Assembly (NCBI GenBank): GCA_902782625.1
Contig: CACZNZ010000138.1
Location: forward strand, 1 to 6,201
Source: an uncultured Lachnospiraceae bacterium
GTDB taxonomy: Bacteria > Bacillota > Clostridia > Lachnospirales > Lachnospiraceae
Reading direction: 5' to 3'
DNA length: 6,201 bases
Shown here: piece by piece, positions 1 through 6,201 of the stretch
How the letters are laid out: each line of letters opens with the position of its first letter
Numbering within the stretch: the stretch's first letter is position 1
The notes under the pieces: generated by a model
Seen by the model: the letters and a program-made list of their open reading frames with translations, nothing else
Databases searched by the model: none
What the model was told of the DNA's origin: nothing
Translations under genes and position numbers: made by a program

Positions 1-264
1 CTCGTAATATCCGGCATCCAGCTCTGCGAAGCTAAATACACCGGGATTCTGAGAACTATCCGAAACTACAGCAGACTCGCCATTTGTCCCCCAACTCGAA
101 TCTGTGACCCATTCCCAACGAGGTGAGTCCCCATCATTCATCTTTTCCAGCTTTCTCTTTACCAGCTTGAACGAGGCTCCCTTCAGCCGGGAAGAACTAT
201 CCGGGATGGTATTATCATTCGGAATATTGTCTTTGTCCACCTTGTAAATTGAAATGTCAATCGG
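1..264 (-). other. SpaA-like prealbumin-fold domain 6, cut by window edge (residues 1980-2067)
   Basis: The opening strand PIDISIYKVDKDN (K1987) and RLKGASFKLVKRK are the standard 'i.i.KvD......L.GA.F.l' start of SpaA/CnaB domains found close to the C-terminal end of Gram-positive pilins and adhesins. The last visible block, GVFSFAELDAGYYE, is the 'G...f..L..G.Y.l.E' segment, so the window ends just at or before the expected bond glutamate. The rest of this domain, and probably a proline-rich spacer and sortase signal, should lie beyond base 1. This subtype usually sits last, which suggests the stop codon is near, though more repeats could follow. Confidence 0.8.
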
Positions 265-3200
265 CGGTTTCTTCTGGTTGGTCATGGTCCACACATAGGT
301 TTGTGTGGCCTCATCCAACTCCTTATCCCACTTCACGAGATAAGAGGTAGACTGGCCGTCCCATGTCCCTGTGGGACTCTGAGGCGTTGTCAGAGAATCA
401 ACCGTGTCTGACCCAATCTTATATTCTGTCATCTCGTACGTATAGATGTAAGAATTATGATCCGTGACATCCTGGTATACGTACAGCGGAAGATCCTCAA
501 TGCTGCCTTTCCAGGTCACTGTCTGGTCACCTATGGCGTGTCCCTGCACATTGGAGCCATTGGAGAAAACAGTCGGTAATCCGTTCGCCGCGCTGGTCGT
601 GAGACTCATAGTGTACTCAAAAGTGGCTTCCGTAGGGATCGGTTTGTCGCTGTCCGGTGTCAAATATGCCTCACCATTCAGTACTTTATTGAACATCGTG
701 TCCAAATCCCAGATAATGCCCTGAGGGCTGTACATTTCGCATGACCATGAATGATTAAGATCATTATTTCCCGGATTATTTATGAGGTTGACAGTTTCGC
801 CGTAAACAGTAAGTTCTTTCCATACATCGTTTCCATCATAAATCGAGATCATAACCTCTTTAGCAGAATCCACGTTATCAATCGTAAACGTAGCCTCAGG
901 ATCATAGAAAGTTATGCCCGGTTTATTTGTATATGTTAATGTCCGGGGAGCTGTTCCGGATGTTACCGAAATGCCGGTTACCTGCACTGTGTGCTGGTCA
1001 GTAGGACTGCCGGTATTATTGCTGCCAAGATATTTAGGATCTATGGTAAACGAAGCACCTTCGGGAACATACACAACTGTTGTATGCGTTACTCGGCTAC
1101 CCGAAGCATTAGCGTTTTTATCAACAAGGTTGACTGTAATCGGATACAGATTTTTGGTTTCGGTAACCCCATTGTATGTATATGTCGCCTGGGCCCTGTA
1201 CTTCTTCTGTACCAGCCGGAACACTATGGAGTCATCCTTGTGCAGATCCGTATCCGTGTTACCCTTGTTGTCCTTCCATTCCTTCTGGACATCTACATTA
1301 GTCAGCTGATCCGTCGGATTTAACGGCTCGTTCGTGATGACGTAAATGTAATCGCCCTCCTGCAGGTCACTGGCAGTGATCCCGCTGTCGTTGGGGAGCT
1401 CCCCGCCGTCGATCGAATACATGTACCCGGAAACAGAGCTTTCCTCCGTGACATAGTAATCGTAGAACACTATGACCGGTGCTTCTTCACCCTGAGGCGT
1501 ATACGTGCCGGCTTTGGGAAGCTTAATAACCGTTTCTATCCAGCTATTACTGCTGCCCAGTGTCCCCGTAAAGCCTTTCTCTGTTGTCAATCCGGGCACT
1601 ATTGTGTTGGTCACTTCCTGCGCGGTAACATAATCGACGCGAATCTTTTCGCCCTCGTGATTGGGGTCGTCGATCATCCCATATACGGTTCGGTAGAGTT
1701 TGTACGTAATCGGATCGTGGTCAGTCGTTCCGTCGGCCCACACCTTACGCACTTTCACTTTTGTGGTGTTAATATTATTGGTAAAGGACGCCGTGGCGGT
1801 CTCATTACCCACGACCGTAATCTTTTTGTCGCTTTCAGCAACAACGCCATTCGTTACCGGTTTCTCTGAGTTATTTACCGAAAACTTAATCAGCACCGTT
1901 CCATTATCTGGCTCATCCTCCGTAATCGTATATTCACCGATACGTAAATTAGTTACTATGACCGTATTGGGGTTCCCATTTGTTATAGTAATGCTTACCT
2001 TACCGTCTTTTCCAATCCAGTTGTCGCCTACCTTACCTATCGCAGGTTTTCCATTTTTATCTGTTAGAGTGAAGAAGTACTCTCCGTCTGCCCAGTCCGC
2101 CCAGTCTGTTCCTGTAGCCGGAGCGCCATCTACCCTTACATTCTTTGTTATCTGCAAAGAGCCATCTATGACCTTGTTCGTATAAGTAATATTATTATCG
2201 GAGTTCTGGACAATATCACCACTGATAGTATAACCATCTTTCGATGACGGTTGATTAGATATAACACTTACCAGATTATACCCCTCTGTCTGAGTTTCAG
2301 TAATTGTATAATGCGTCCCAAGAGGAACATTCGCAATGCTCAACATCTCATTCTGATTAATCCACATATCCGCTTGGGCAGTGCGACCATCATTTGAAGC
2401 ATCTGATCGGTTGCCTTTGATCGTAACAACCTTATCGTTCGTTCCATCATTAAATTTGATAACCTGTCCAGTGACATTATTCTGGTCAAAGGTTCCGCCC
2501 GGAACAAATTCTTCTGTCTCAGGATCAATGGTTCCTATTTCTGCGTCATACGGATTATCCAGTGTTCCGCTTTCCGTACAGATCTTCAGATGGCCATACT
2601 CATCCTTAAACGCATGATAGTAGTTAAAATCATCGTCATGATAGAAAAGGCCATTAATGGCATACCATGGTATATGATCCCCTTCAAACTCAGGTGACTG
2701 GTTTTCCAAAAGAATATGATAGCGGAATTTGGTATCATCTGTAGGTCTCGGACTGGTACCATCCCTGCCAACCACAACTTTATTAAGATGGATATAACCA
2801 CGCAAAGTATTCTCGACTTTCAGAGAAGACACCTTATCCTCGTCTAAAGGCATTGAAGTCATCTTTTGTATGCCCGTAATCTTCCCTGTTCCATCCTTTG
2901 TGAAAGTGACGCTGTGCAGGACGTTGTCCACGAGCATGGGATGATAAACGGGTGAAGAAAAGTCAAATTCATAACCCATTTTAGGACTTTCTTCCAGCTT
3001 ATAATCATGCCCGCTTTCCAGAATATAGTAGGTTTTATTATTATATATAAAGTGTGAATAATCATCATTCACATCATTCTCCCCCGGACCGAGAAGACCA
3101 ATTTTCCTCATTTCTGTATCACTGAGCATCAGACCAGTAGCAATGGAAAAATCCATCGCCCAGCGTGTACCGACTTTATGCCATTTTCCGCCATACTGAG

Positions 3201-6200
3201 CATTAGGCTCGTCAGGGGCATCAAGCCAAACATAGTCGTCTTCTGTCTGATCCCACTCCGGCTGCCATCCGAGGGTTACATGCGTGTATTCTGTATTTGA
3301 GCCATCCTGATACACTCCGAAGCGAAGAGTATAGGGAATCCAGTTTTTGTCAGCATCCCTGTTCCCATAAAGAAGTTCCATAAGGACAGCCGGATTTCTA
3401 TCCACATTCCACTGTTTTTCAATCTTTGAAGCAGTTGCAGTCAGTGGCATCGGATCTGGAGTTTCCGGATAAACCGTGAACCGGCCTTCATATTGAGGTG
3501 TAGTTGTCTCCGGCCCCAATGATTCCTCCGTCGCCTTATAGTATGTCACTTCCTGCATAGTATTTGTCAGAGCAGCATATGTATTATCATCATCAGAATC
3601 GGTAGGCCCGGGATAACACACAATATTAGGATATTGCGCGATGCCATGCGTATAATACAATACAGTCGTTCCATCCGCAGCATAAACCGTTTGCTGTGTG
3701 CCTTTGTTCCACGTCATTGTGCCGTTATTCAAATCCGCCACATAGTCATACGCCTTCTGATCAGGCCATACTACAAAGCTGATCTTATATGTCGCCCCAT
3801 TCTCCATCATGCCCAGCGGGGACAGATCCCAGTTCAGATCTCCAACCTTGGTCCCTTCGTCAATGGACAATGTAGCGATGGGCATGTTATACGTTCCGGC
3901 ATCATTTCCGGAATTAATGACGCATTGATACACAGACGCACTGGCGTCTGTTACAGTTATTGGCGTCGTAGCAGTTCCACCACCTTCAATCGGTGTGCCG
4001 CCGCTTATTTTTTTATAGGTAATAACGGCTACCGCAGCTCCCTGATATTCCGTTCCATTAACTTTAAAGGACTGTATGGAACCATCTGAATTTGTAACGA
4101 CAGTATACGCTGGAGATGTTCCACCAGTCTTGCTGTATGTGATACTTCCCAGGTTACTGCCTACATTGACCTTCAGCGCGGTAGAAGTAGTATCTAGCGC
4201 AATGCCGTCCTGATAGTTTACGCCTGTGTGCGCGACATTTTTCTTTACTACCTGGAGCACTTTGTTCAATGCAGACACTAATTCATCCTGATCCTGAGCA
4301 TAGGCAGAATGATCGGGCATATTCGAATTATACGCATAATTAACAACGTTAGTAATATATCCGTTCTGCTCGTCCTGATCCGAACCGAAGGAGAAAATAC
4401 CGTACAGTTCTCTACCTCCATTCACGACTGCACGCGCTTCGTCTTTTGCTCCAAGTGAGCAGGCTCCACCGCTTACAAACATATTGCCGATATTGGAATG
4501 CCAATACTGCGACGGTGCGCCGTCTGTCATCAACAGTACATACGTAGGATTAGTGTTACCACTGGGCGGATTCAAGCTCATAGCCTTTTGCAAACCGTCA
4601 GCCCAGTTTGTTCCCGAATGGTAATTGAGGTTGCGAACCTTCGTCATGAAGGTATCTTTGTTACTCGTCCATTTGCTCGAATTGGAAAAAGTCTGCGGCT
4701 CATTGGCCATAAAATTAAAATCAATCAGTGCAAGCTGGATATCATCAGGATTTGCAACATCGGTGTACAAATCCGTAAGGAATGTATTCAGCGCCGATTG
4801 CGTTTGGACAGCGCGGCTGTCATTGTAATACTGGGTGTTTGAATTGAATGGATCGACTTTCGGCCATTCATAATATGTTTCGTTCCTTACTATATGCTTT
4901 ACCGGATCTTTCGTTCTTCTGGTCATACTGCTAGACGTATCATAGACGACTATGATGTTGACGCCATTTTTCTTCACATTACCGGCAGCCTCGGTGGTCA
5001 CTCCGAGTTCCATAGTATACGTGCCGTCGTTGTTCGAATTCAGCGTCTTTGACTTCCCAACCTCGCCCACTTGGAGGTCAGAGGAGCTGCTCCCCCCGCT
5101 CCCGGAGCTGCTTCCGGATACAGGAACCGGGCTATAGACCAGATAATAATCACGGGGATTAGCAGCATTGTCATCAACCGCCTCTGTATATTGCGAACCT
5201 CGCTGGGGCGGGTCAGTATAGTTGGTATCCCCAAAATTATCACCCATCCATTCGTAATGGAACCAATGATCATGATCACGTTTTGGCTCCGTTCCGGCGT
5301 TAAACCAATACCAACCCGCTTTATCTTCATTGCCATAGTACAACTTATACTGAAGCGTGCCATCCTGAAGCAATCTCAGCTCATTACCGATAATCGCATG
5401 CGGGAAATTGACATTAGTATGACCATCATCACTATAGGTGGTGTCATCTTTATCCTCATACGTGCTCTTATGCGTATTGCTCAGGGTGTATCCTGCCACC
5501 TTGAACTGGTTCAGGTCGATGACGCCTTCGCTGTCGATTACAAGCTTTTCCGGGTCAAGTTGCCAAAAACCGTTGACAATTTGAACAGGAGTGTCGTCCG
5601 CATAGGTGACCTCACCGGTAACAAATGACGTGCCGTTCTCTTTTACGAAATGGAGCTTGACCTGAGTAGAATCGTTGATTTGAGCATCCGTCACATTTAT
5701 TACAAACTGATCTCCACTCCTCATGATTACCGTCAGCTTCTCTTTGTTCTCGAACGGCTGAACACTAATCAAAGCCCAATCTCCGGCTTCAACTGAACCA
5801 CTGTTAATTTCTGCAATCTGCTCTTCTGTCAGTTCTGCACTATACTGACACTCCAGCCCATTTGCATCCTTCAATCCACCAACAGTACTCTCTTCTGTAG
5901 CCTTCCCAACCCACATCAGTTCCTGGTTTGAGAATTCAACTTTCAATACATCTGCGACAAAATCTCTGGTCTTGTCGCTGATCTGTACACCCGCCAAAGA
6001 AAGCACAGTCTGAGACTGTGAATCAGTATTCTCTGGTTTTTCACTTGGTATATCGTTACTCTGGGCTGGTTCATAGTATGCATCACTGTTGGATATACCC
6101 AGTACTTCTACGAGTTGCTGCAAAGTAACAAAACCGCCCCCCGGGATGCTGAAATCATACACTTTCCCGTCCACTTCCCAGTGGAAGTCCACAGTATAGA

Positions 6201-6201
6201 C
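1..6201 (-). CDS. Giant multidomain surface adhesin (VWA plus CnaB/SpaA isopeptide repeats), internal fragment, open at both ends
   Basis: The minus-strand frame starting at base 6201 is open for all 2067 codons, with no stop, start or frameshift visible. The gene therefore runs beyond both edges, and the visible part alone is roughly 225-230 kDa. The visible order is an N-terminal stalk module, a VWA domain with a complete metal-ion-dependent adhesion site (D421-x-S423-x-S425, T531, D560), a conserved post-VWA region, then a row of CnaB/SpaA/FctA-like beta domains with Lys/Glu/Asn residues placed for isopeptide bonds. There are only six cysteines (C118, C581, C760, C862, C1208, C1821), as usual for Gram-positive wall proteins. 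Proteins of this type are normally exported by a signal peptide and fixed to peptidoglycan by sortase through an LPxTG-like motif. Both signals would lie outside the window, so secretion and anchoring are inferred. The likely role is adhesion to host or bacterial ligands; the ligand is unknown. An ancillary or tip pilin is an alternative. Very confident of the reading frame and class, not of the exact function. Confidence 0.96.
271..720 (-). other. CnaB-like domain 5, C-terminal part or complete domain (residues 1828-1977)
   Basis: The segment contains FNKVLNGEAYLT (possible bond Lys K1839), strand TFEYTMSLTT, then VTWKGSIEDLPLYVYQD and YIYTYEMTEYKIG. The latter two match the CnaB 'W.....dLP.y......Y.Y...E' half and supply E1926. 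The final strand TYVWTMTNQKK supplies N1975. Using K1839 the Lys-to-Asn distance is 136 residues, close to domains 3 and 4. Using the upstream K1640 it would be 335. The C-terminal half is convincing; which lysine partners it is unresolved. Confidence 0.6.
721..1305 (-). other. CnaB-like start followed by two small related beta units (residues 1633-1827)
   Basis: The strand LTNVDVQKEWKDNKG has the CnaB 'v.v.KeW.D' form (K1640), followed by SIVFRLVQKK, but no standard 'Y.vtE' strand follows. Instead there are two similar units: PITVNLVDKN ... TTVVYVPEGASFTID (residues 1687-1721) and VMISIYDGN ... KELTVYGETVNLI (1784-1807). Between them lies TLTYTNKPG, where N1759 could close a short domain. 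Either this is a complete divergent isopeptide domain plus one extra unit, or it is the first half of a CnaB domain interrupted by these units and completed in the next segment. Confidence is moderate for CnaB ancestry and low for the boundaries. Confidence 0.5.
1327..1767 (-). other. Cna protein B-type (CnaB) domain 4 (residues 1479-1625)
   Basis: This is the clearest CnaB domain in the window. The opening TTKVKVRKVWADG is the usual 'v.v.KvW.D' strand (K1486), followed by ITYKLYRTV ('v.v.Ly'). Near the end come YDYYVTEESSVSGY (E1586) and YVITNEP (N1624). The Lys-to-Asn spacing is 138 residues. The coding DNA is clearly richer in G+C than its neighbours: 53% by hand count over bases 1321-1740, reaching 62% in bases 1381-1440. 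CnaB domains form self-made Lys-Asn bonds that make the stalk inextensible and protease-resistant. Confidence 0.85.
1774..2163 (-). other. FctA/SpaA-like isopeptide domain 3 (residues 1347-1476)
   Basis: This is a compact, canonical module. Strand GSLQITKNV gives K1353, then EYFFTLTDKNGKPA, a Gly/Lys turn, VIVTNLRIGEYTITEDEP with E1428, and the final strand TATASFTNN with N1475. The Lys-to-Asn spacing is 122 residues. Near its start the codons for Asp-Trp-Ala are directly repeated (residues 1366-1372). It resembles the FctA-type backbone pilin domain or the related short repeats in clostridial adhesins. The role is a stiff, protease-resistant stalk unit. Confidence 0.7.
2173..2796 (-). other. 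SpaA/FctA-like isopeptide domain 2 (residues 1136-1343)
   Basis: The first strand YIHLNKVVVG supplies K1141, followed by strand FRYHILLEN. The late block EMLSIANVPLGTHYTITETQTEGYN is the classic 'nLP.G.Y.itE....GY' pattern of SpaA/FctA-like pilin domains and supplies E1302. The last strand ITYTNK supplies N1342. The middle carries an aromatic-rich segment (residues 1177-1200, including PWYAINGLFYH and FNYYHAF) not typical of the short forms. By hand count bases 2161-2760 are 41% G+C, among the most AT-rich stretches here. It directly abuts the preceding domain, with only one or two residues between them, as expected in a rigid rod. Confidence 0.7.
2800..3444 (-). other. CnaB-like domain 1 with large insertion (residues 920-1134)
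   Basis: The domain opens with a CnaB-type first strand, KIEKQW, followed by AVLMELLYGN, and closes with YKLEESPKMGYEF and the final strand SLKVENTL. This gives a plausible isopeptide triad K929, E1070 or E1071, and N1131. Normal CnaB domains are about 70-140 residues between the Lys and Asn. Here the spacing is 202, because a Trp-rich segment (residues about 978-1046, with GWQPEWDQ, YVWLDAP and KVGTRWAMDFS) is inserted. The bond itself cannot be shown from sequence. Confidence 0.6.
3523..4257 (-). other. Protein segment: conserved post-VWA region (residues 649-893)
   Basis: This beta-rich segment directly follows the last VWA helix. It contains ALDTTSTALKVNVG, a strand ending AAVAVITYKK, the block DLNWDLSPLGMMENGATYKIS, and the strongly conserved-looking VVWPDQKAYDYVADLNNG, then LYYTHGI and YAALTNTMQEVTYYKATEE. 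I recall the 'G.TY...F.VWP.Q.AYD.VADLNNG' block as a regular companion of VWA domains in gut Clostridia CnaB proteins, where it seems to act as the base of the head. Two cysteines (C760, C862) fall in this one segment and could in principle form a disulfide. The exact domain family is unknown to me. Confidence 0.55.
4258..5076 (-). other. Von Willebrand factor A (VWA) domain with intact MIDAS (residues 376-648)
   Basis: A lead-in strand pair (KTLNSNNDGTYTMELGVTTEA) is followed by the first VWA strand NIIVVYDTSSSM, giving the DxSxS metal motif at D421, S423 and S425. The second metal-site element is T531 in HSGTNWADGL. The third is D560 in YVLLMTDGAPS. The helix pair between them (AVQTQSALNTFLTDLY) and the strand IQLALIDFNF fit the alternating alpha/beta Rossmann-like fold. 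Later elements are RELYGIFSFGSD and the last helix ELVSALNKVLQVVKKN. In adhesins and pilus-tip proteins (for example RrgA-type ancillary pilins) such domains bind host proteins through a divalent metal. All canonical metal ligands are present, so it is probably functional. One free cysteine (C581) lies after strand 4. The ligand is unknown. Confidence 0.93.
5080..5118 (-). other. Low-complexity Ser/Gly hinge (residues 362-374)
   Basis: Thirteen consecutive residues are only Ser or Gly (SGSSSGSGGSSSS), encoded mainly by AGC, TCC, GGG and GGA codons, which makes a locally GC-rich block. It sits exactly between the pre-VWA beta region and the start of the VWA unit. It is best read as a flexible linker letting the VWA head move. 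Such tracts can vary in length between strains by replication slippage. Confidence 0.8.
5119..5676 (-). other. Protein segment: aromatic-rich beta region before the VWA domain (residues 176-361)
   Basis: The region begins with strands KLHFVKENGTSF and FVTGEVTYAD, then GFWQLDPEKLVID, FKVAGYTLSNT, LRLLQDGTLQYKLYYG, AGWYWFNAG, a His/Asp/Trp cluster (RDHDHWFHYEW, residues 308-318) and a final strand DYYLVYSP. This arrangement of 'HFV.ENG', 'GYT.S.T', 'LR...DG.LQY' and a closing 'Y.VY' strand resembles bacterial Ig-like or MucBP-like linkers that precede VWA heads in clostridial adhesins. I cannot assign a named family with certainty. The many exposed aromatics could form a binding face, which is speculative. 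Confidence 0.45.
5677..6006 (-). other. Protein segment: conserved stalk module with YSAELTEEQIAEIN signature (residues 66-175)
   Basis: This stretch runs from VLSLAGVQISD through F-V-A-D-V-L-K-V-E-F-S, M-W-V-G-K, T-V-G-G-L-K, YSAELTEEQIAEIN, EAGDWALISVQPF and KLTVIMRSGDQFVINVTDAQI. I recognise the order of these blocks as a unit that recurs in the N-terminal regions of giant gut Clostridia surface proteins, always close to the PGGG motif. The pattern suggests a small alpha/beta domain: beta strand, short helix (AELTEEQIAEIN), then two strands. One cysteine (C118) lies just before the signature. No catalytic residues are evident. A structural or stalk role is inferred. Confidence 0.6.
6082..6201 (-). 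other. Protein segment: end of N-terminal stalk unit with FSIPGGG motif (residues 1-40)
   Basis: The first visible residues form a short beta hairpin (VYTVDFHWEVDGKVYDF) followed by S-I-P-G-G-G, then an amphipathic stretch ending in LVEVLGI. I recall this 'F-S-L/I-P-G-G-G ... L..LL..LGI' unit from the N-terminal parts of large VWA/CnaB proteins of gut Clostridia, where it precedes the YSAELTEEQ module. Its function is not known to me. The hairpin is already under way at residue 1, so the unit begins upstream of the window. A Ser/Gln/Pro/Glu-rich linker (residues 41-65, bases 6007-6081) joins it to the next module. Confidence 0.6.

Noticed and set aside
914..2185. Plus-strand open stretches (for example 914-1309 and 1700-2185) as separate genes
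   Set aside because: They lie antisense to the long minus-strand frame, have no recognisable domains or clear ribosome binding sites, and their sequences look like reverse-frame shadows. The minus frame carries coherent CnaB domains across the same bases.
2340..3068. Minus-strand open stretches at 2340-2528, 2586-2801 and 2859-3068 as small membrane proteins
   Set aside because: They are out of frame with the main reading frame. Their Met/Ile-rich character comes from reading Asp/His/Asn codons one base off. No independent signals were seen.
3932..3951. Perfect inverted repeat (8-base arms, 4-base loop) resembling a terminator stem
   Set aside because: It lies within coding sequence for residues of the post-VWA region, has no T-run on either strand next to the stem, and the gene continues on both sides. 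Probably chance.
4258..5076. Idea that the VWA domain belongs to a MoxR-type or CRISPR/defence-associated VWA system
   Set aside because: The VWA is embedded in one polypeptide with CnaB-type isopeptide domains and stalk modules, the architecture of surface adhesins. No ATPase or defence gene is present.
3634..5628. Plus-strand open stretches at 3634-4089, 4498-4842 and 5071-5628 as genes
   Set aside because: They overlap the VWA head, post-VWA region and pre-VWA region on the other strand, and their translations have no family features (Arg/Ile-rich, low-complexity).
6004..6020. Perfect inverted repeat cacagtc-tga-gactgtg
   Set aside because: It falls in the repetitive Ser/Gln linker codons, is short, and has no T-run. 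There is no reason to call it an operator or terminator inside a gene.
1..6201. Insertion sequence, CRISPR array, tRNA, rRNA or riboswitch
   Set aside because: No terminal inverted repeats, regular direct repeats with spacers, or RNA-gene signatures were seen. The window is continuous coding sequence.

Overview
The whole 6201-base window is the interior of one very large gene on the minus strand. Reading the reverse complement from its first base gives 2067 uninterrupted codons with no stop. Neither the true start (upstream, beyond position 6201) nor the stop (downstream, before position 1) is inside the window. Residue n of the reading frame covers window bases 6202-3n to 6204-3n, and all residue numbers below use this scheme. 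No other gene, RNA gene, promoter, terminator, CRISPR array or mobile element could be supported.

The product looks like a multidomain Gram-positive cell-surface adhesin or pilus-tip-like protein. It is rich in Thr, Asn, Asp, Gly and Tyr, has only six cysteines, and is almost entirely predicted beta structure. In protein order it contains: (1) the end of an N-terminal stalk with an F-S-I-P-G-G-G motif (residues 1-40); (2) a conserved stalk module with the signature YSAELTEEQIAEIN (66-175); (3) an aromatic-rich beta region ending in YYLVYSP (176-361); (4) a Ser/Gly hinge (362-374); (5) a von Willebrand factor A (VWA) domain with an intact DxSxS / T / D metal site (about 376-648); (6) a post-VWA conserved region containing VVWPDQKAYDYVADLNNG (649-893); and (7) a row of about six or seven CnaB / SpaA / FctA-like domains (about 920-2067). 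The last of these is cut off by the window edge at GYYE. Most of the row shows the Lys ... Glu ... Asn pattern expected for intramolecular isopeptide bonds.

The protein style and module signatures suggest a gut-type member of the Bacillota (Clostridia, e.g. Oscillospiraceae or Lachnospiraceae). This is from memory of the family, not from a search. Base composition differs between modules: by hand count about 41% G+C in one CnaB-type module and about 53% in another. This fits assembly by domain shuffling.

How it probably works (inference): the N-terminal stalk and VWA domain form the exposed ligand-binding head. The isopeptide-stiffened CnaB row holds it away from the wall, and the unseen C-terminus would carry a sortase signal. 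I see no sign of a novel multi-gene system here. The points worth attention are the size and architecture of this one protein, an ambiguous or split CnaB region (271-1305), and the compositional mosaic.
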